Source of the DNA: Methylocella tundrae
GTDB lineage: Bacteria > Pseudomonadota > Alphaproteobacteria > Rhizobiales > Beijerinckiaceae
DNA: 64,000 nucleotides
Assembly (NCBI RefSeq): GCF_038024855.1
Contig: NZ_CP139089.1
Span: forward strand, 496,001 to 560,000
Direction of reading: 5' to 3'
The stretch's first letter is position 1; each line of letters begins with the position of its first letter. Positions 27,941-40,943 of the stretch are shown here, in pieces. The notes under the pieces are model-generated. The model saw nothing but the letters and a program-made list of their open reading frames with translations. It had not been told where the DNA came from and did not search any database. Made by a program: the position numbers and the translations under genes.

Positions 27941-29757
27941 CAGCTCGTGGCCTTTTTTCTGAACATTCCGGCGATATTGTCGAAGAGCTCTATTTTGACG
28001 CCGGCTCTTTTCATGATGAGCGTCTGCTGGGCGACGGAGAGGGTGTTGTTCCAGGCCCAGTAGATGACGAGGCCGGAGGGAAAGCCGCCGAGGGTGAAGG
28101 TGAAGATCACCGGCATCCAGGTGAAGATCTGCTTTTGCGTCGGATCGGCCGGCTCGGGGTTCGCCTTCATCTGCACGAACATGGTGACGCCCATGATGAG
28201 CGGCCAGACGCCGAGCGCGAGGAAATGGCCGATCATCGGGATTTGCGTCGGGTCGAAAGGCAAAAGCCCGAACAGATTGAAGATATTGGTCGGATCGGGG
28301 GCGGAGAGATCCTTGATCCAGCCAAAGAAGGGCGCATGCCGCATCTCGATGGTGACGAACAACACCTTATAAAGCGCGAAGAACACCGGGATCTGGATCA
28401 GCATCGGCAGGCAGCCCGACACCGGATTGATCTTCTCGCGCTTGTAAAGCGCCATGGTTTCCTGCTGCTGCTTCATCTTGTCTTCGGGATATTTGTCCCT
28501 GATGGCGGCGATCTGCGGCGCGACCGCCTTCATCTTGGCCATCGACAGATAGCTCTTGCTGGCGAGCGGGAAGAACAGGCCCTTGACGATCACCGTGGCG
28601 ATCAGGATGGCGACGCCGAAATTGCCGGTCAGCGTATAAAGGAAGTGCAACAGCTGGAACATCGGCCGGGTGATGAAGTAGAACCAGCCCCAGTCGATCA
28701 GCAGCTCGAATTTCTTGATGCCGAGATCGGCCTGATAGGCGTCGAGCGTATGCACTTCCTTCGCCCCGGCGAAGAGGCGGCTCGTCGTTTCGCTCGACGC
28801 GCCTGGCGATATCACCAGCGCCGGGCCGACGAAATCGGCGCGATAGCTTTTGATCGGCCCTGTCAGCCCGGCCGAAAAGCGCGCCTCGATCGCCTCCTTC
28901 TGGTCCGGGATGACGGCGGCGGCCCAGTATTTGTCGGTAAAGCCGAGCCAGCCGCCGACGCCTGACAGCGTTTTCGCCGCGTGATCCTCTTTCTCGATCT
29001 TGTCGTATTTGATCTCCTCGACGCCGCCGTCGCCGATGACGCCGACGAAACCTTCATGCAGCACCGAATAATTCACCGTTTTCGGCAGGCCGTGCCGCGC
29101 CACGAGCGCGTAAGGGGCGAGCGTGACCGGCTTGTCCGACTTGTTCTCGACGCTGTCGCGAATGGTGAACATATAGCGTTCGTCGACCGCGATCTGGCGA
29201 TGGAAGACGAGGCCCTGGCCATTGTCATAGCTCAGCGTCACCGGCGTTTGCGGCGTCAGCGTGTCGCGGTCGGCGCGCCAGAGCGTGTCGGCGCGGGGCA
29301 GCGCCAGCGCCGCGCCGGCGCCCGAGAGAAAGCCGGCCTCGGCGTAATAGGCGTCAGGCGCGCCGGGCGGCGACAGCAGGATGATGTTCGGGCTGTCTGG
29401 ATCGACCGTCTCGCGGTAGGCCTTCAGCGCGACGTCGTCGATGCGCGCGCCCTTCAGCGCCAGCGAGCCAAAAATCGCCGGCGTCTCGATTTTGACGCGC
29501 GGCGAATCAGCCAGGGCCTCAGCGCGGGTTTGCGGCGCCGCGGCGTCAAGCGCGGAGAGATCGCGCGAAACCGCGTCCTGCGGCGCGCCGGCGGTCGAGG
29601 GTGAAGAGGAGGGCGCGGCGCCCGGCGCCGTCTGCGCCTGCTGCTGCGGAAACTGCCGCGCCCGATCGGGCTTCGGCGCAAAGAAATAGCTCCAGCCAAC
29701 GATCACAAGACACGACAGACCGATCGCAAGATAAAGATTCCGAGAATCCTTCGTCAT
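27940..29757 (-). CDS. yidC: membrane protein insertase YidC
   Basis: This 605-residue protein has an N-terminal transmembrane anchor ([19 protein letters not shown]), a Pro/Ala/Ser-rich linker, the large periplasmic beta-sandwich domain (about residues 90-360) and the conserved C-terminal insertase core with five helices (from [21 protein letters not shown]). It inserts proteins into the inner membrane alone or with SecYEG. It follows rnpA by 112 bp. The yidD gene often found between them is not present. Confidence 0.98.
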   Translation of the reverse strand: MTKDSRNLYLAIGLSCLVIVGWSYFFAPKPDRARQFPQQQAQTAPGAAPSSSPSTAGAPQDAVSRDLSALDAAAPQTRAEALADSPRVKIETPAIFGSLALKGARIDDVALKAYRETVDPDSPNIILLSPPGAPDAYYAEAGFLSGAGAALALPRADTLWRADRDTLTPQTPVTLSYDNGQGLVFHRQIAVDERYMFTIRDSVENKSDKPVTLAPYALVARHGLPKTVNYSVLHEGFVGVIGDGGVEEIKYDKIEKEDHAAKTLSGVGGWLGFTDKYWAAAVIPDQKEAIEARFSAGLTGPIKSYRADFVGPALVISPGASSETTSRLFAGAKEVHTLDAYQADLGIKKFELLIDWGWFYFITRPMFQLLHFLYTLTGNFGVAILIATVIVKGLFFPLASKSYLSMAKMKAVAPQIAAIRDKYPEDKMKQQQETMALYKREKINPVSGCLPMLIQIPVFFALYKVLFVTIEMRHAPFFGWIKDLSAPDPTNIFNLFGLLPFDPTQIPMIGHFLALGVWPLIMGVTMFVQMKANPEPADPTQKQIFTWMPVIFTFTLGGFPSGLVIYWAWNNTLSVAQQTLIMKRAGVKIELFDNIAGMFRKKATS

Positions 29758-29869
29758 ATACTCGCCGCCTTGGGTAAATTCCCGAATGAAAGTCTTGAAA
29801 CTCTGCCTTCAGCATAAAGCCTTCGGAGGCCGCGCGGCTCCGTTCCCGATGGGAGCTTTCGGGCGAGCA

Positions 29870-30352
29870 TCAATCCGGCCGGCCGTTCCGCCCCGGTTTG
29901 CCTTGAGGCGCAGCAGTTGCGGACGTTGATTGCGAGCGCGGTGTCTGCGCCTTTGATTTTCCGGCTTCAATTCTGCCGAGCGAGCGAACAAGCTCGGCCT
30001 GCATTGCGGGAAAGCCTAAGCGAAGGGCCTCGATGCGCGCAATCAGCACATAATCATGCCCAGGGCGAACGGGAAGAGCCTCCGCCGTGCGAACCGCTTC
30101 CTTGAGCCGGCGGCGAATCCGGTTGCGCAGAACCGCTTTGCCGATCTTCTTGGTGACGGTGAAGCCAAATCGCGGCGGTGGCGCTGGCGACCCCAAATCG
30201 ATTCGGTCGACGCCGCGCTGCTCAAGGCCGAACTGAGTCGCCGCCTGCAGGGTAAAGCCCCTTGCGTGAAAGCGCTTGCCCTTGGCCGCGCGTAAAAAAT
30301 CCGCCCGTCGTTTCAAACGCTGAGGCGCTGCCGAAGGCGGAAAATCCTGCAA
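29870..30352 (-). CDS. rnpA: ribonuclease P protein component
   Basis: This 160-residue protein starts at TTG 30352. The core is LKRRADFLRAAKGKRFHARG, RFGFTVTKKIG and the RNA-binding RNRIRRRLKEAVR. It assists the catalytic RNase P RNA in tRNA 5' processing. The C-terminal 40 residues (Gln/Ser/Thr/Ala-rich, ending GRNGRPD) extend beyond the normal domain. It sits downstream of rpmH in the conserved rpmH-rnpA-yidC order. Confidence 0.95.
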   Translation of the reverse strand: MQDFPPSAAPQRLKRRADFLRAAKGKRFHARGFTLQAATQFGLEQRGVDRIDLGSPAPPPRFGFTVTKKIGKAVLRNRIRRRLKEAVRTAEALPVRPGHDYVLIARIEALRLGFPAMQAELVRSLGRIEAGKSKAQTPRSQSTSATAAPQGKPGRNGRPD

Positions 30353-30453
30353 AGACCATTTGCCTGTAGTTTGAGCGCATGACCGCGCGACGAAAGCTTA
30401 GCGTCGCCGCAGATCATGCCCGGCTGCTGGAGGCGGGCTCCAGCGCATGAGAC

Positions 30454-30588
30454 TCAGGCGGACAGTTTCTTGCGGCCGCGCGCCCGGCGCGCTGCGATGA
30501 TACGGCGCCCGCCCACGGTCGCCATCCGGGCGCGAAACCCGTGCCGGCGCTTACGCACGAGCTTGCTCGGTTGATATGTCCGCTTCAC
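30454..30588 (-). CDS. rpmH: 50S ribosomal protein L34
   Basis: A 44-residue frame starts at GTG 30588 with AAGGAA upstream and reads [20 protein letters not shown], then [20 protein letters not shown] to LSA. This is the complete L34 sequence pattern. It is upstream of rnpA as in most bacteria. In many genomes this locus is near the replication origin, but no dnaA or DnaA-box cluster is in this window. Confidence 0.98.
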   Translation of the reverse strand: MKRTYQPSKLVRKRRHGFRARMATVGGRRIIAARRARGRKKLSA

Positions 30589-30768
30589 CGTTCAATTCCT
30601 TTAAACTAGCGCGTCAGCAAAGCCGAGCGTCCACGATCTCCGCATATCGAAGCGGAGCGCGGCGATCAAGCCCGGCAAAGAAGGCGTCTTATAAGGGCGC
30701 CCTAACGCCAAAGTCAATTTACGCATGCGAAAAGCAGCGCCTGTAGCGCATCGGTTATGCATAATGAT

Positions 30769-31452
30769 TCAGGCGGCGTCGCGGCGCGGCTTTCCTTCGG
30801 CGCCGGCGCGAATCGCCGAGATATTCGCCGCATAGTGATCCGGACCGCCCTTGAAGACGGCCGAGCCTGCGACCAGCGTGTCGGCGCCCGCCGCCGCGAC
30901 CAGCGCCGCGGTCTCCGGATTGATGCCGCCGTCGACCTCGATGCGGATCGGGCGCTCGCCGATCATCGTCTTGAGCTCGGCGACCTTATCGACCGCCGAG
31001 GCGATGAAGGCCTGCCCGCCAAAGCCGGGATTGACCGACATCACCAGCACGAGGTCGATAAGGTCCAGCACGTGCTTGACGCTTGCGGCGGGCGTCGCGG
31101 GGTTGAGGACGACGCCCGCTTTCTTGCCGAGGCCGCGGATAGCCTGCAGCGAGCGGTGCAGATGGGGACCCGCCTCGACATGAATCGCGATGAGATCGGC
31201 GCCGGCTTCGGCGAACGCGCCGAGATAGGGATCGCAAGGCGCAATCATCAGATGCACGTCGAAGGGCAGCTTCGTATGCGCCCGGAGCGCGGCGACGACA
31301 GCCGGGCCGATCGTGATGTTCGGCACGAAATGTCCGTCCATGACGTCGACATGAATCCAGTCGGCGCCGGCGGCTTCAATGGCGCGCACTTCTTCGCCGA
31401 GCCTCGCGAAATCCGCCGACAGGATTGACGGGGCGATGACGAGAGGATTCAT
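30769..31452 (-). CDS. rpe: ribulose-phosphate 3-epimerase
   Basis: From ATG 31452 the protein has 227 residues. This TIM barrel interconverts ribulose 5-phosphate and xylulose 5-phosphate. It has [42 protein letters not shown] and [11 protein letters not shown]. It starts 14 bp after the cbbX stop and so probably ends the Calvin cycle operon, regenerating ribulose 5-phosphate for phosphoribulokinase. Confidence 0.97.
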   Translation of the reverse strand: MNPLVIAPSILSADFARLGEEVRAIEAAGADWIHVDVMDGHFVPNITIGPAVVAALRAHTKLPFDVHLMIAPCDPYLGAFAEAGADLIAIHVEAGPHLHRSLQAIRGLGKKAGVVLNPATPAASVKHVLDLIDLVLVMSVNPGFGGQAFIASAVDKVAELKTMIGERPIRIEVDGGINPETAALVAAAGADTLVAGSAVFKGGPDHYAANISAIRAGAEGKPRRDAA

Positions 31453-31466
31453 GGTCGTTGGCCCTT

Positions 31467-32387
31467 TCAACCCGAGGCTTCGGCGTCGAAGACGCGGCTC
31501 GGCAGCACGTCGGCCGCGTCGATCGTCATCAAATCCTCGATCAGCACGGGACCCTCCTGCGCGAAATAGCGGTTGGCGTGCCTCAATCTGGCGCGGTCGA
31601 GAGCGTTGCGGATGGAGCGCGCGTTGGAAAAAAGAGGCTGGCGGCGCCGCGTTGCAATATAGGCTTCGAACGCTTTCGCGCCCTCGGGGCTGAACTTATA
31701 GTGCTGCGCCGCGAGCATCGTCTCGGCAATCGACATCAGCTCGTCGTCGCCGTAATCGGGGAAATCAATATGATGGGCGATGCGCGAGCGAAATCCGGGG
31801 TTTGAGCGGAAGAACTGGTCCATGCGCGTGGCGTAGCCGGCGAGGATCACGACGAAGTCTTCGCGCTGATTCTCCATCACCTGGAGCAGAATCTCGATTG
31901 CCTCTTGGCCGTAGTCGCGCTCATTCTCCTGACGGTAGAGGTAATAGGCTTCGTCGATGAAGAGCACGCCGCCCATGGCTCTCTTGAGGACTTCCTTCGT
32001 CTTCGGAGCCGTATGGCCGATATACTGGCCGACGAGATCGTCTCTCGTTACCGAGACAAGATGACCTTTGCGCACATAGCCGAGTTTGTGCAGGATTTCC
32101 GCCATGCGCAGCGCCACGGTGGTTTTTCCGGTGCCGGGATTGCCGGTGAAGGACATATGCAGCGTTGGCGTTTCCGCGACGAAGCCAAGACGCCGCCGCA
32201 CGCGGTCGACGACGAGCAGCGCGCAAATCTGGCGGATGCGCTCCTTGACTGGCGCGAGGCCGACCAGCTCCCGATCGAGCTGATCGAGCACTTCCTGCAC
32301 ATGCGTCTCACGCAGTTCGGCGCGAAGATCGATGGTCGCAGGGGAGGAGACAGAGGCGTCCTCCGTCGCATTATCGCTTGAAGCCAT
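31467..32387 (-). CDS. cbbX: red-type RuBisCO activase CbbX
   Basis: This 306-residue AAA+ ATPase has Walker [10 protein letters not shown] (residues 82-90), Walker [11 protein letters not shown] (141-150) and the [15 protein letters not shown] sensor region. CbbX hexamers use ATP to pull inhibitory sugar phosphates from red-type RuBisCO by threading the large subunit C-terminus. It follows cbbS after 242 bp that contains a hairpin and a palindromic repeat, a wider gap than elsewhere in the operon. Confidence 0.97.
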   Translation of the reverse strand: MASSDNATEDASVSSPATIDLRAELRETHVQEVLDQLDRELVGLAPVKERIRQICALLVVDRVRRRLGFVAETPTLHMSFTGNPGTGKTTVALRMAEILHKLGYVRKGHLVSVTRDDLVGQYIGHTAPKTKEVLKRAMGGVLFIDEAYYLYRQENERDYGQEAIEILLQVMENQREDFVVILAGYATRMDQFFRSNPGFRSRIAHHIDFPDYGDDELMSIAETMLAAQHYKFSPEGAKAFEAYIATRRRQPLFSNARSIRNALDRARLRHANRYFAQEGPVLIEDLMTIDAADVLPSRVFDAEASG

Positions 32388-32470
32388 GGCTGCCTCGCAT
32401 CATCGCATGTCGCCCCTCCGCCGACGCCGTTGGAGCGTCAACGAGTCCAGCTGGGTCTATGTGGGACTTG

Positions 32471-32520
32471 GCGCATGATGCCGAAAAGTCGCAGAGTTTT
32501 TGGACCCACATCATGCGTTA
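32471..32520. repeat. Dispersed palindromic repeat, copy B
   Basis: Read on the minus strand it is TAACGCATGATGTGGGTCCA, then AAAACTCTGCGAC, then TTTTCGGCATCATGCGC. It is nearly the same as copy A at 20255-20301 in the other orientation. It lies inside the Calvin operon between cbbS and cbbX, so it would be transcribed and could fold. Confidence 0.7.
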
Positions 32521-32564
32521 GAACAAAGGCTCTAAAGTAAAAATTACGTCCTTTCCCGGGTAAG

Positions 32565-32578
32565 CGCCCCGAGGGGCG
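32565..32578 (-). terminator. Hairpin between cbbS and cbbX, possible attenuator
   Basis: CGCCCC-TC-GGGGCG (minus strand) forms a short very GC-rich stem about 50 bp after the cbbS stop. It lacks a U-tract, so it is more likely a pause or processing element than a full terminator. It could lower cbbX and rpe expression relative to cbbLS. Confidence 0.35.
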
Positions 32579-32629
32579 TCAAAGGACGGCGCCGGCGCTC
32601 CTCGTTCGGGGCTTTCATTGGATCATGCG

Positions 32630-33049
32630 CTAATAACGCTCCGACTCCGGCCGGTCGACGGCGTAGGATTGCGTCGAATAGATCTGGTTGCGGCCGGGGC
32701 CTTCGGTGCGAACAAGGCGGAAGCCCGGCTCGTTCCTCGGCCGATTCACAATAAACGAGATGCGCACGCTCTCCCACCCGTGCGATGAGTCAAAGCCCGA
32801 AAGCCGGATGTAGTAGCGCTCGGCATGCGCCTTGCGGCAGGCTTCGAGCTCGAGCATCACGCCGGCGGCGTCCTTGATGTCGAACATCGGCAGATCCCAC
32901 ATTTCCCAATAGGTGTTCCGGGGATGCGGATCATCCGTGTATTCGAGGTTTACCGCCCAGCCCTTGTCGATGCAATATTGGACCTGGGTTCTGATTTGAT
33001 CGTCGGTGAGATCTGGAAGAAACGAGAAACAACCTTGCGTGATGCGCAT
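32630..33049 (-). CDS. cbbS: RuBisCO small subunit, form IC
   Basis: This 139-residue protein (MRITQGCFSFLPDLTDDQI, NTYWEMWDLPMFD, RNEPGFRLVRTEGPGR) carries the C-terminal extension that forms a beta-hairpin in red-type enzymes. It starts 14 bp after cbbL ends. It caps the L8S8 holoenzyme. Confidence 0.98.
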   Translation of the reverse strand: MRITQGCFSFLPDLTDDQIRTQVQYCIDKGWAVNLEYTDDPHPRNTYWEMWDLPMFDIKDAAGVMLELEACRKAHAERYYIRLSGFDSSHGWESVRISFIVNRPRNEPGFRLVRTEGPGRNQIYSTQSYAVDRPESERY

Positions 33050-33063
33050 CAGAACAATCCGTC

Positions 33064-35632
<2,569 letters not shown>

Positions 35633-35807
35633 GGATGATTCTCCCTCGCACTTTGAAGTTTGGGGCCTCGTCGCCGGGCTTCTCCCGGCGCTCCAGCCAT
35701 CCTGATCGATGCCCCGGCGATCGCGCTGCGTTGTCGCGACCGCCGTTTTCTCTCCCTTCGCCGAACCGATCGATCCCGCTGCTTTCAGCGCAGCTTTGGC
35801 AGGATCA

Positions 35808-37835
35808 TCACCGCTTGCGCGGCGCCAGCCGGGCCCGCGCTTCGGCGATGATGGCTTCGACCGTAATGCCGAACTTTTTGAACAGTTCGCCCGCCGGAGC
35901 ACTAGCCCCGAAACTCGACATGCCGATGAAGCCGTCCTCCGGTCCAAGCACGATGTCCCAGCTCTGACGCACCGCCGCCTCGATCGCGATGCGCGGCGCC
36001 GTTCCGATGACGCTGGCGCGATAGGCGGCCGGCGCCTTGGCGAAGAGCTCGAAACAGGGCAGGGAGACGACCGCCGCGCGGACGCCTTCATTGGCGAGCT
36101 GCTCGGCGGCCTCGACCGCGAGCGAAACTTCAGAGCCCGTCGCGAATAAGGTAATGTCACGCTCTCCTTCCGGCGCGCGTAAAACATAGCCGCCGGCGGC
36201 GGATAGATTCTCGGTCGTATGCGCGCGGCGAACGATTGGCAGGTTCTGCCGCGTGAGCGCGAGAACGGACGGCGATGACCTGGCCTGAAGAGCGAGCTCC
36301 CAGGCTTCCGCCGTCTCGACCGCGTCGGCGGGGCGAAACACAAGGAGGTTCGGGATTGCGCGCAGAGCGGCCAGGTGTTCGACCGGCTGATGCGTCGGCC
36401 CGTCTTCGCCAAGTCCGATCGAATCATGGGTCAGGACATGGATGACGCGAATCCCCATCAAGGCGGCGAGGCGGATCGCGGGCCGGCTGTAATCGGCGAA
36501 AACCAGAAAGGTTCCGCCATAAGGAATAAAGCCGCCGTGGAGAGCGATGCCGTTCATGGCCGCCGCCATGCCGAATTCGCGAATTCCGTAGTGAATGTAG
36601 CGGCCGGTAAAATCATCGGGCGTCACCGGCTTCATGTCGGCGGCCCTGGTATTATTGGAGCCGGTCAGATCGGCTGATCCGCCGATCAGATTGGGCTGCG
36701 CCGGGCTCAGCCAGTCGAGCAGCTTCTGCGAGGAGATGCGCGTCGCCTGCGGCGCGCCGCTTTCGCTCGCGGCTTTCTTGAACGATTCGACGGCGGCCAC
36801 AACGGCTGGCTCGATCGCGCCGCTGAGATCGGCGTCGTAACGCGCCTTCGTCGCGGCGTCGAGCTTGGCGTATCGGGCGGTCCAGTCGGCATGAGCGCCG
36901 GCGGCGTAGCCTGCCGCCTCGCTCCAGGCTTTCTGGATGTTGTCCGGGATTTCAAAGGGCGCCGCAGTCCAGCCGAGGGCGGCGCGGGCGCCCGCCACTT
37001 CGTCCTTGCCGAGCGCCGCCCCATGCACGGCATGGGTGCCGGCTTTCGTCGGCGCGCCATAGCCGATTGTCGTCCGGCACGCGATCAGCACCGGCTTCTT
37101 GGAGGATTGCGCAGCTTCGAGGGCGGCTGCGATGGCCTTCGGGTCGTGCCCATCGATCCGCGAGGCGCTCCATCCCGCCGCCTCGAACCGCGTAAGCTGA
37201 TCGACCGAGTCGGCGAGCGAGACCTTGCCGTCGATGGTGATGCCGTTATCGTCCCACAAAACGATCAGCTTGGATAATTTAAGATGGCCGGCGAGCGCGA
37301 TCGCTTCGTGGCTGATCCCCTCCATCAGGCAGCCATCGCCGGTGATGACGTAGGTGCGATGGTCGGCGATGCCGGCGCCGTAGCGGGCGGCGAGCAGTTT
37401 TTCGGCGATCGCCATGCCGACCGCTGTCGCAAGGCCCTGGCCGAGCGGGCCGGTTGTCGTCTCGACACCCGGCGTATGACCATATTCGGGATGGCCGGGC
37501 GTCCTTGAATTGAGCTGGCGAAAGCGCTCGATCTCCGTCCGGTTCATGTCGGGATAGCCGAGCAGATAAAGCAGCGAATAGAGCAGCATCGAGCCGTGTC
37601 CGGCGGACAGCACGAAACGGTCGCGGTCGGGCCAGGCCGGATCCGCGGGATCGAATTTCATGAATTGGGCGAAGAGAACAGTCGCGACGTCGGCCATGCC
37701 CATCGGCATGCCGGGGTGACCGGAATTGGCTTTCTCCACCGCGTCCATCGACAGCGCGCGAATGGCGTTGGCCATCTCCGCGTGCGTCGCGCTGTTAGAA
37801 ACTCTCGCTAGCACGTTCATCAAATTTACGTCCAT
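35808..37835 (-). CDS. cbbT: transketolase
   Basis: This 675-residue thiamine-diphosphate enzyme shows [15 protein letters not shown], the [13 protein letters not shown]hDP motif and [20 protein letters not shown]. It rearranges C2 units to regenerate pentose phosphates in the Calvin cycle. The chosen start (37835) overlaps the end of cbbP by 41 bp; an in-frame ATG at 37820 would still overlap by 26 bp. GAAGGCGG lies about 8 bp before 37835. Confidence 0.97.
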   Translation of the reverse strand: MDVNLMNVLARVSNSATHAEMANAIRALSMDAVEKANSGHPGMPMGMADVATVLFAQFMKFDPADPAWPDRDRFVLSAGHGSMLLYSLLYLLGYPDMNRTEIERFRQLNSRTPGHPEYGHTPGVETTTGPLGQGLATAVGMAIAEKLLAARYGAGIADHRTYVITGDGCLMEGISHEAIALAGHLKLSKLIVLWDDNGITIDGKVSLADSVDQLTRFEAAGWSASRIDGHDPKAIAAALEAAQSSKKPVLIACRTTIGYGAPTKAGTHAVHGAALGKDEVAGARAALGWTAAPFEIPDNIQKAWSEAAGYAAGAHADWTARYAKLDAATKARYDADLSGAIEPAVVAAVESFKKAASESGAPQATRISSQKLLDWLSPAQPNLIGGSADLTGSNNTRAADMKPVTPDDFTGRYIHYGIREFGMAAAMNGIALHGGFIPYGGTFLVFADYSRPAIRLAALMGIRVIHVLTHDSIGLGEDGPTHQPVEHLAALRAIPNLLVFRPADAVETAEAWELALQARSSPSVLALTRQNLPIVRRAHTTENLSAAGGYVLRAPEGERDITLFATGSEVSLAVEAAEQLANEGVRAAVVSLPCFELFAKAPAAYRASVIGTAPRIAIEAAVRQSWDIVLGPEDGFIGMSSFGASAPAGELFKKFGITVEAIIAEARARLAPRKR

Positions 37836-38709
37836 GAGTTAGCCGCCTTCGCCGCTCGACGAGCTGGAGGATGAAGGGGGTCAGGATGAGCTGCATCGCT
37901 AGATCGAGCTTGTTGCCGGGGATCACGATCGAATTGGCGCGCGACATGAAACTGTCGCGGATCATCGAATGCAGATACGGAAAATCTATGCCGGTCGGCT
38001 TCGCGAAACGGATGATGACCATCGATTCGTCGGCTGTTGGAATCCACCGCGCGACGAAGGGGTTAGAGGTGTCGACCGTCGGAACGCGCTGAAAATTGAT
38101 GTCCGTCTCGGTAAATTGTGGACAGATGTAGCGCGTATAATCTGGCATCCGGCGCAGGATCGTGTCCATTACCGCTTCGGTCGTATAGCCGCGATCGGCG
38201 CGGTCGCGATGGATTTTCTGAATCCATTCGAGATTGATCACCGGAACGACGCCGATCTTCAGATCCGCGTGCCGCGCTATATTTACCTTTTCGGTGACGA
38301 CCGCGCCATGCAGACCTTCATAGAAGAGAAGATCGCTGTGCGCCTGCAACGGCTTCCACTCGGTAAAGACGCCGGGCGGGCTCCCATAAAGCGCGGCCTC
38401 GGCTTCGTCATGCACATAATGTCGCGTCTTGGCGGTCCCGCGCGCGCTATAGGTGGCGAAGACATTCTCGAGCTCTTCGAGCAGATTGGCGCTCGCCCCG
38501 AAATGGCTGAAGTGGTGGTTGCCCTTCGCTTCCTCGTCGGCCATCACCTGGCGCATTTCGTCGCGATCATAGCGGTGAAAGGCGTCGCCCTCGATATAGG
38601 CCGCGTTGATGCCTTCGCGCCGGAAAATCTGCTCGAAGGTGCGCTTGACGGAGGTCGTTCCCGCGCCTGATGAACCGGTGACCGAAATGATCGGATATCT
38701 TGCCGACAT
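37795..38709 (-). CDS. cbbP: phosphoribulokinase
   Basis: This 304-residue class I enzyme phosphorylates ribulose 5-phosphate to the CO2 acceptor ribulose 1,5-bisphosphate. It has the P-loop [26 protein letters not shown] and [10 protein letters not shown]. It is the diagnostic Calvin-cycle enzyme along with RuBisCO. Its C-terminal 14 residues are encoded within the overlap with cbbT, suggesting translational coupling. Confidence 0.98.
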   Translation of the reverse strand: MSARYPIISVTGSSGAGTTSVKRTFEQIFRREGINAAYIEGDAFHRYDRDEMRQVMADEEAKGNHHFSHFGASANLLEELENVFATYSARGTAKTRHYVHDEAEAALYGSPPGVFTEWKPLQAHSDLLFYEGLHGAVVTEKVNIARHADLKIGVVPVINLEWIQKIHRDRADRGYTTEAVMDTILRRMPDYTRYICPQFTETDINFQRVPTVDTSNPFVARWIPTADESMVIIRFAKPTGIDFPYLHSMIRDSFMSRANSIVIPGNKLDLAMQLILTPFILQLVERRRRLTHGRKFDERASESF

Positions 38710-38833
38710 GGCCTTCAGCTTTCTTCAACCGGACGCCGGAGTCTAAACCGCGAATGATCCAGAGCACTTTCAATTGAACCCTTATGGCGGTTCACACAAA
38801 GAAAATGCGATGAGAGAAAGCCAGCGCCAGGCG

Positions 38834-39892
38834 CTAGCCGCGAATGAGGCCTCGTCCCCCGAAAAGCGGCGCGCGCTCGGCCGAGACCTTCGGATCCGAG
38901 CGGTAGCGCGCGACAAGACGCGTCGGATCGGCCGACCCAAAAACCAGGGGAGTCCGCTGATGGATCGCGCTTGGAACGATGTCGAGAAGCGGGTTGACGC
39001 CATCGGTCGCGACGCCGCCGGCCCGTTCGATGAGGAAAGCGATCGGCGCGCCTTCATAAAGCAGGCGGAGCCGCCCGTCGGCATAGCCGGGCCGCTGATC
39101 GGCGGGGTAGAGAAAGACGCCGCCGCGCAAGAGGATGCGATAGGCTTCGGCGACGAGGGCGGCGACCCAGCGCATGTTGTAATTACGCTTCATGGGTCCT
39201 TCGACGCCGCGGGCGCAATCCTCGATAAAGGCGCGTATCGAGGGCTCCCAATGGCGGTAATTTGAAGCGTTGACAGCATATTCGGACGATTCCTTGGGGA
39301 TTGGTCCGACGGTCACCGCATGGAAGAAGCGGCCGTCGCTGCGATCCAGCGTAAAGATCTCGACAGGGCCGTCGCCGAGTGCGAAGACGATTGACGTCTG
39401 TGGGCCGTAGATAACGAAGCCGGCGGCGATCTGAGCGCTTCCCGGCTGCAAAAAATGCTCTTCGAGGCTGCTCGCGTCCGGCAGCGTCGGAAGCACGGAG
39501 AAGATCGTTCCGATCGATACATTCGCGTCGATATTCGATGAACCGTCGAGAGGATCCATCGAGACCACGATGGAGGCCGTGGGGTCGAGAAGCACGGCCT
39601 CGCTCAGCTCTTCGGATACGACGCCATAGACCGGCGCGCGACGCATGGCCTCGACGAACATCTCATCGGCGAGAACGTCGAGCTCTTTTTGCACGTCGCC
39701 GTCGGTGTTGGTGCTGTCGCGGCTGGCGCCGAGGCGGCCATAGAGCTGGCCAAGCCCGATAAGGTCCGACAGTTTGACCGCGGTGGCGGCGATCTCCGAG
39801 AGCGCTTTCGCAGCGGCGTCCAAACGCGGGTTCGCCACGACGCTCTGCTTTAGATAGGCTTCGAAATCCTGCGCCCCGGAAATCCTTGGCAT
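38834..39892 (-). CDS. cbbF: fructose-1,6-bisphosphatase class I
   Basis: This 352-residue enzyme dephosphorylates fructose 1,6-bisphosphate, and probably sedoheptulose 1,7-bisphosphate in this pathway. Metal and substrate motifs are SMDPLDGSSNIDANVSIG, YNMRWVAALVAEAY and RGGVFLYPAD. It is the first gene of the cbb operon, 102 bp from the divergent cbbR, and lies 124 bp before cbbP. Confidence 0.98.
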   Translation of the reverse strand: MPRISGAQDFEAYLKQSVVANPRLDAAAKALSEIAATAVKLSDLIGLGQLYGRLGASRDSTNTDGDVQKELDVLADEMFVEAMRRAPVYGVVSEELSEAVLLDPTASIVVSMDPLDGSSNIDANVSIGTIFSVLPTLPDASSLEEHFLQPGSAQIAAGFVIYGPQTSIVFALGDGPVEIFTLDRSDGRFFHAVTVGPIPKESSEYAVNASNYRHWEPSIRAFIEDCARGVEGPMKRNYNMRWVAALVAEAYRILLRGGVFLYPADQRPGYADGRLRLLYEGAPIAFLIERAGGVATDGVNPLLDIVPSAIHQRTPLVFGSADPTRLVARYRSDPKVSAERAPLFGGRGLIRG

Positions 39893-39994
39893 GTCGCCCT
39901 TTTCCTCATTTAATTTTCAGCCTTATCGCCGAAAGCCATCAGAAATAAAAGTGAATATAGTCCGCCCCACTAACAGAAAATCTCAAGAGGGACG
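39893..39994. promoter_or_regulatory. Divergent cbbR-cbbF promoter region
   Basis: This 102-bp gap, lower in GC than its neighbours (for example AGAAATAAAAGTGAATATAG), must contain the promoters of cbbR and the cbb operon and the CbbR binding sites. I could not identify a confident T-N11-A LysR box. Confidence 0.6.
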
Positions 39995-40921
39995 ATGCGC
40001 CGCCTTACTCTCAAGCATCTCGAAACCATCGTCGCCGTCGCTGAAAGTGGAACCATCGCCGCGGCGGCCGACGATCTTAACGTGACCGCGGCGGCGTTGA
40101 CGTCGCGGATCAAGCTTCTCGAAGATGACGTCGGCGTCGCCCTGTTCGACCGCACCGGGGGGCGGCTGCGCTTGACCGACGCCGGGCAGGAGGTGGTCAA
40201 AATCGCGACGCGCATCGATCTGGCCCTGGCCGAACTGAAAGCGACGCTATCGGCGCACAAAGACAAGCATGCCGGACGCGTGACAATTGGCGTCGCCTCC
40301 ACCGCCAAATATTTCGCGCCGCGCCTGATCGCCGCGTTCGCGCGCGGGAATCCGCGCATAGAAATTGCCGTCACGGTCGGGAACAGAGCCACGATCGTTG
40401 CTGCGCTCCGGGACTACGCGATCGACATGGCGCTAATGGGCAGCCCTCCGGCCGATTTTCCGGTCTTCAGCAAAGTCTTCGGCCCTCATCCCCAGGTCGT
40501 CATTGCTCCGCCCGAGCACAGTATGGCAAAACGCGCCGGCATAGACAAGGCGGAGCTCTGCCACGAGGGATTCATCATCCGCGAGGAAGGCTCGGGCACG
40601 CGCAATGTTTTTGATACGTTCTTTGGCGGGCTCGCGCCATCGCCGCCGCGCGTTCACATCGAGATCGGCTCGAACGAGACGGTCAAGCAGGCGGTGATGG
40701 CGGGTCTCGGGCTGACGCTGATCTCCGCGCATACGGTAGAGGCGGAAGTGGCCGAAGGGCGCCTTGCCATTCTGGACGTCGTCGGCATGCCGATCATGCG
40801 CCAATGGTTCGCCGTTCGTCACGGCGGCCGGGAGCTGTCGCCCGCGGCGAAAACCATGTGGGATTTCGTCGTTTCCGACGGACGCGGCTTTCTGCCGAAG
40901 ATCGCTCTGCCGAGGGAATAA
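39995..40921 (+). CDS. cbbR: LysR-family regulator CbbR of the Calvin cycle operon
   Basis: This 308-residue protein has an N-terminal winged helix (LTLKHLETIVAVAESGTIAA, then RIKLLEDDVGVALFDRTGGRL) and a periplasmic-binding-like effector domain. Position divergent from cbbF and sequence type identify it as CbbR, which activates cbb operons in response to metabolites such as ribulose 1,5-bisphosphate, ATP or NADPH. AAGAGG precedes ATG 39995. It converges on the esterase gene. Confidence 0.95.
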   Translation: MRRLTLKHLETIVAVAESGTIAAAADDLNVTAAALTSRIKLLEDDVGVALFDRTGGRLRLTDAGQEVVKIATRIDLALAELKATLSAHKDKHAGRVTIGVASTAKYFAPRLIAAFARGNPRIEIAVTVGNRATIVAALRDYAIDMALMGSPPADFPVFSKVFGPHPQVVIAPPEHSMAKRAGIDKAELCHEGFIIREEGSGTRNVFDTFFGGLAPSPPRVHIEIGSNETVKQAVMAGLGLTLISAHTVEAEVAEGRLAILDVVGMPIMRQWFAVRHGGRELSPAAKTMWDFVVSDGRGFLPKIALPRE

Positions 40922-40943
40922 ATCCCCAAAAGTTCCAGACTTT

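Noticed and set aside
30589..30768. Replication origin near rpmH
   Set aside because: No dnaA gene and no cluster of DnaA boxes is visible; rpmH-rnpA alone does not establish an origin.
35633..36427. 265-codon upstream extension of the aldolase frame
   Set aside because: It crosses the intergenic gap and the end of cbbT; the sequence is Arg/Ser/Pro-rich and unlike any aldolase, whose start at 35632 is clear.
39893..39994. A specific CbbR T-N11-A box
   Set aside because: Several T/A-spaced words were tried but none had convincing dyad symmetry; only the region as a whole is reported.
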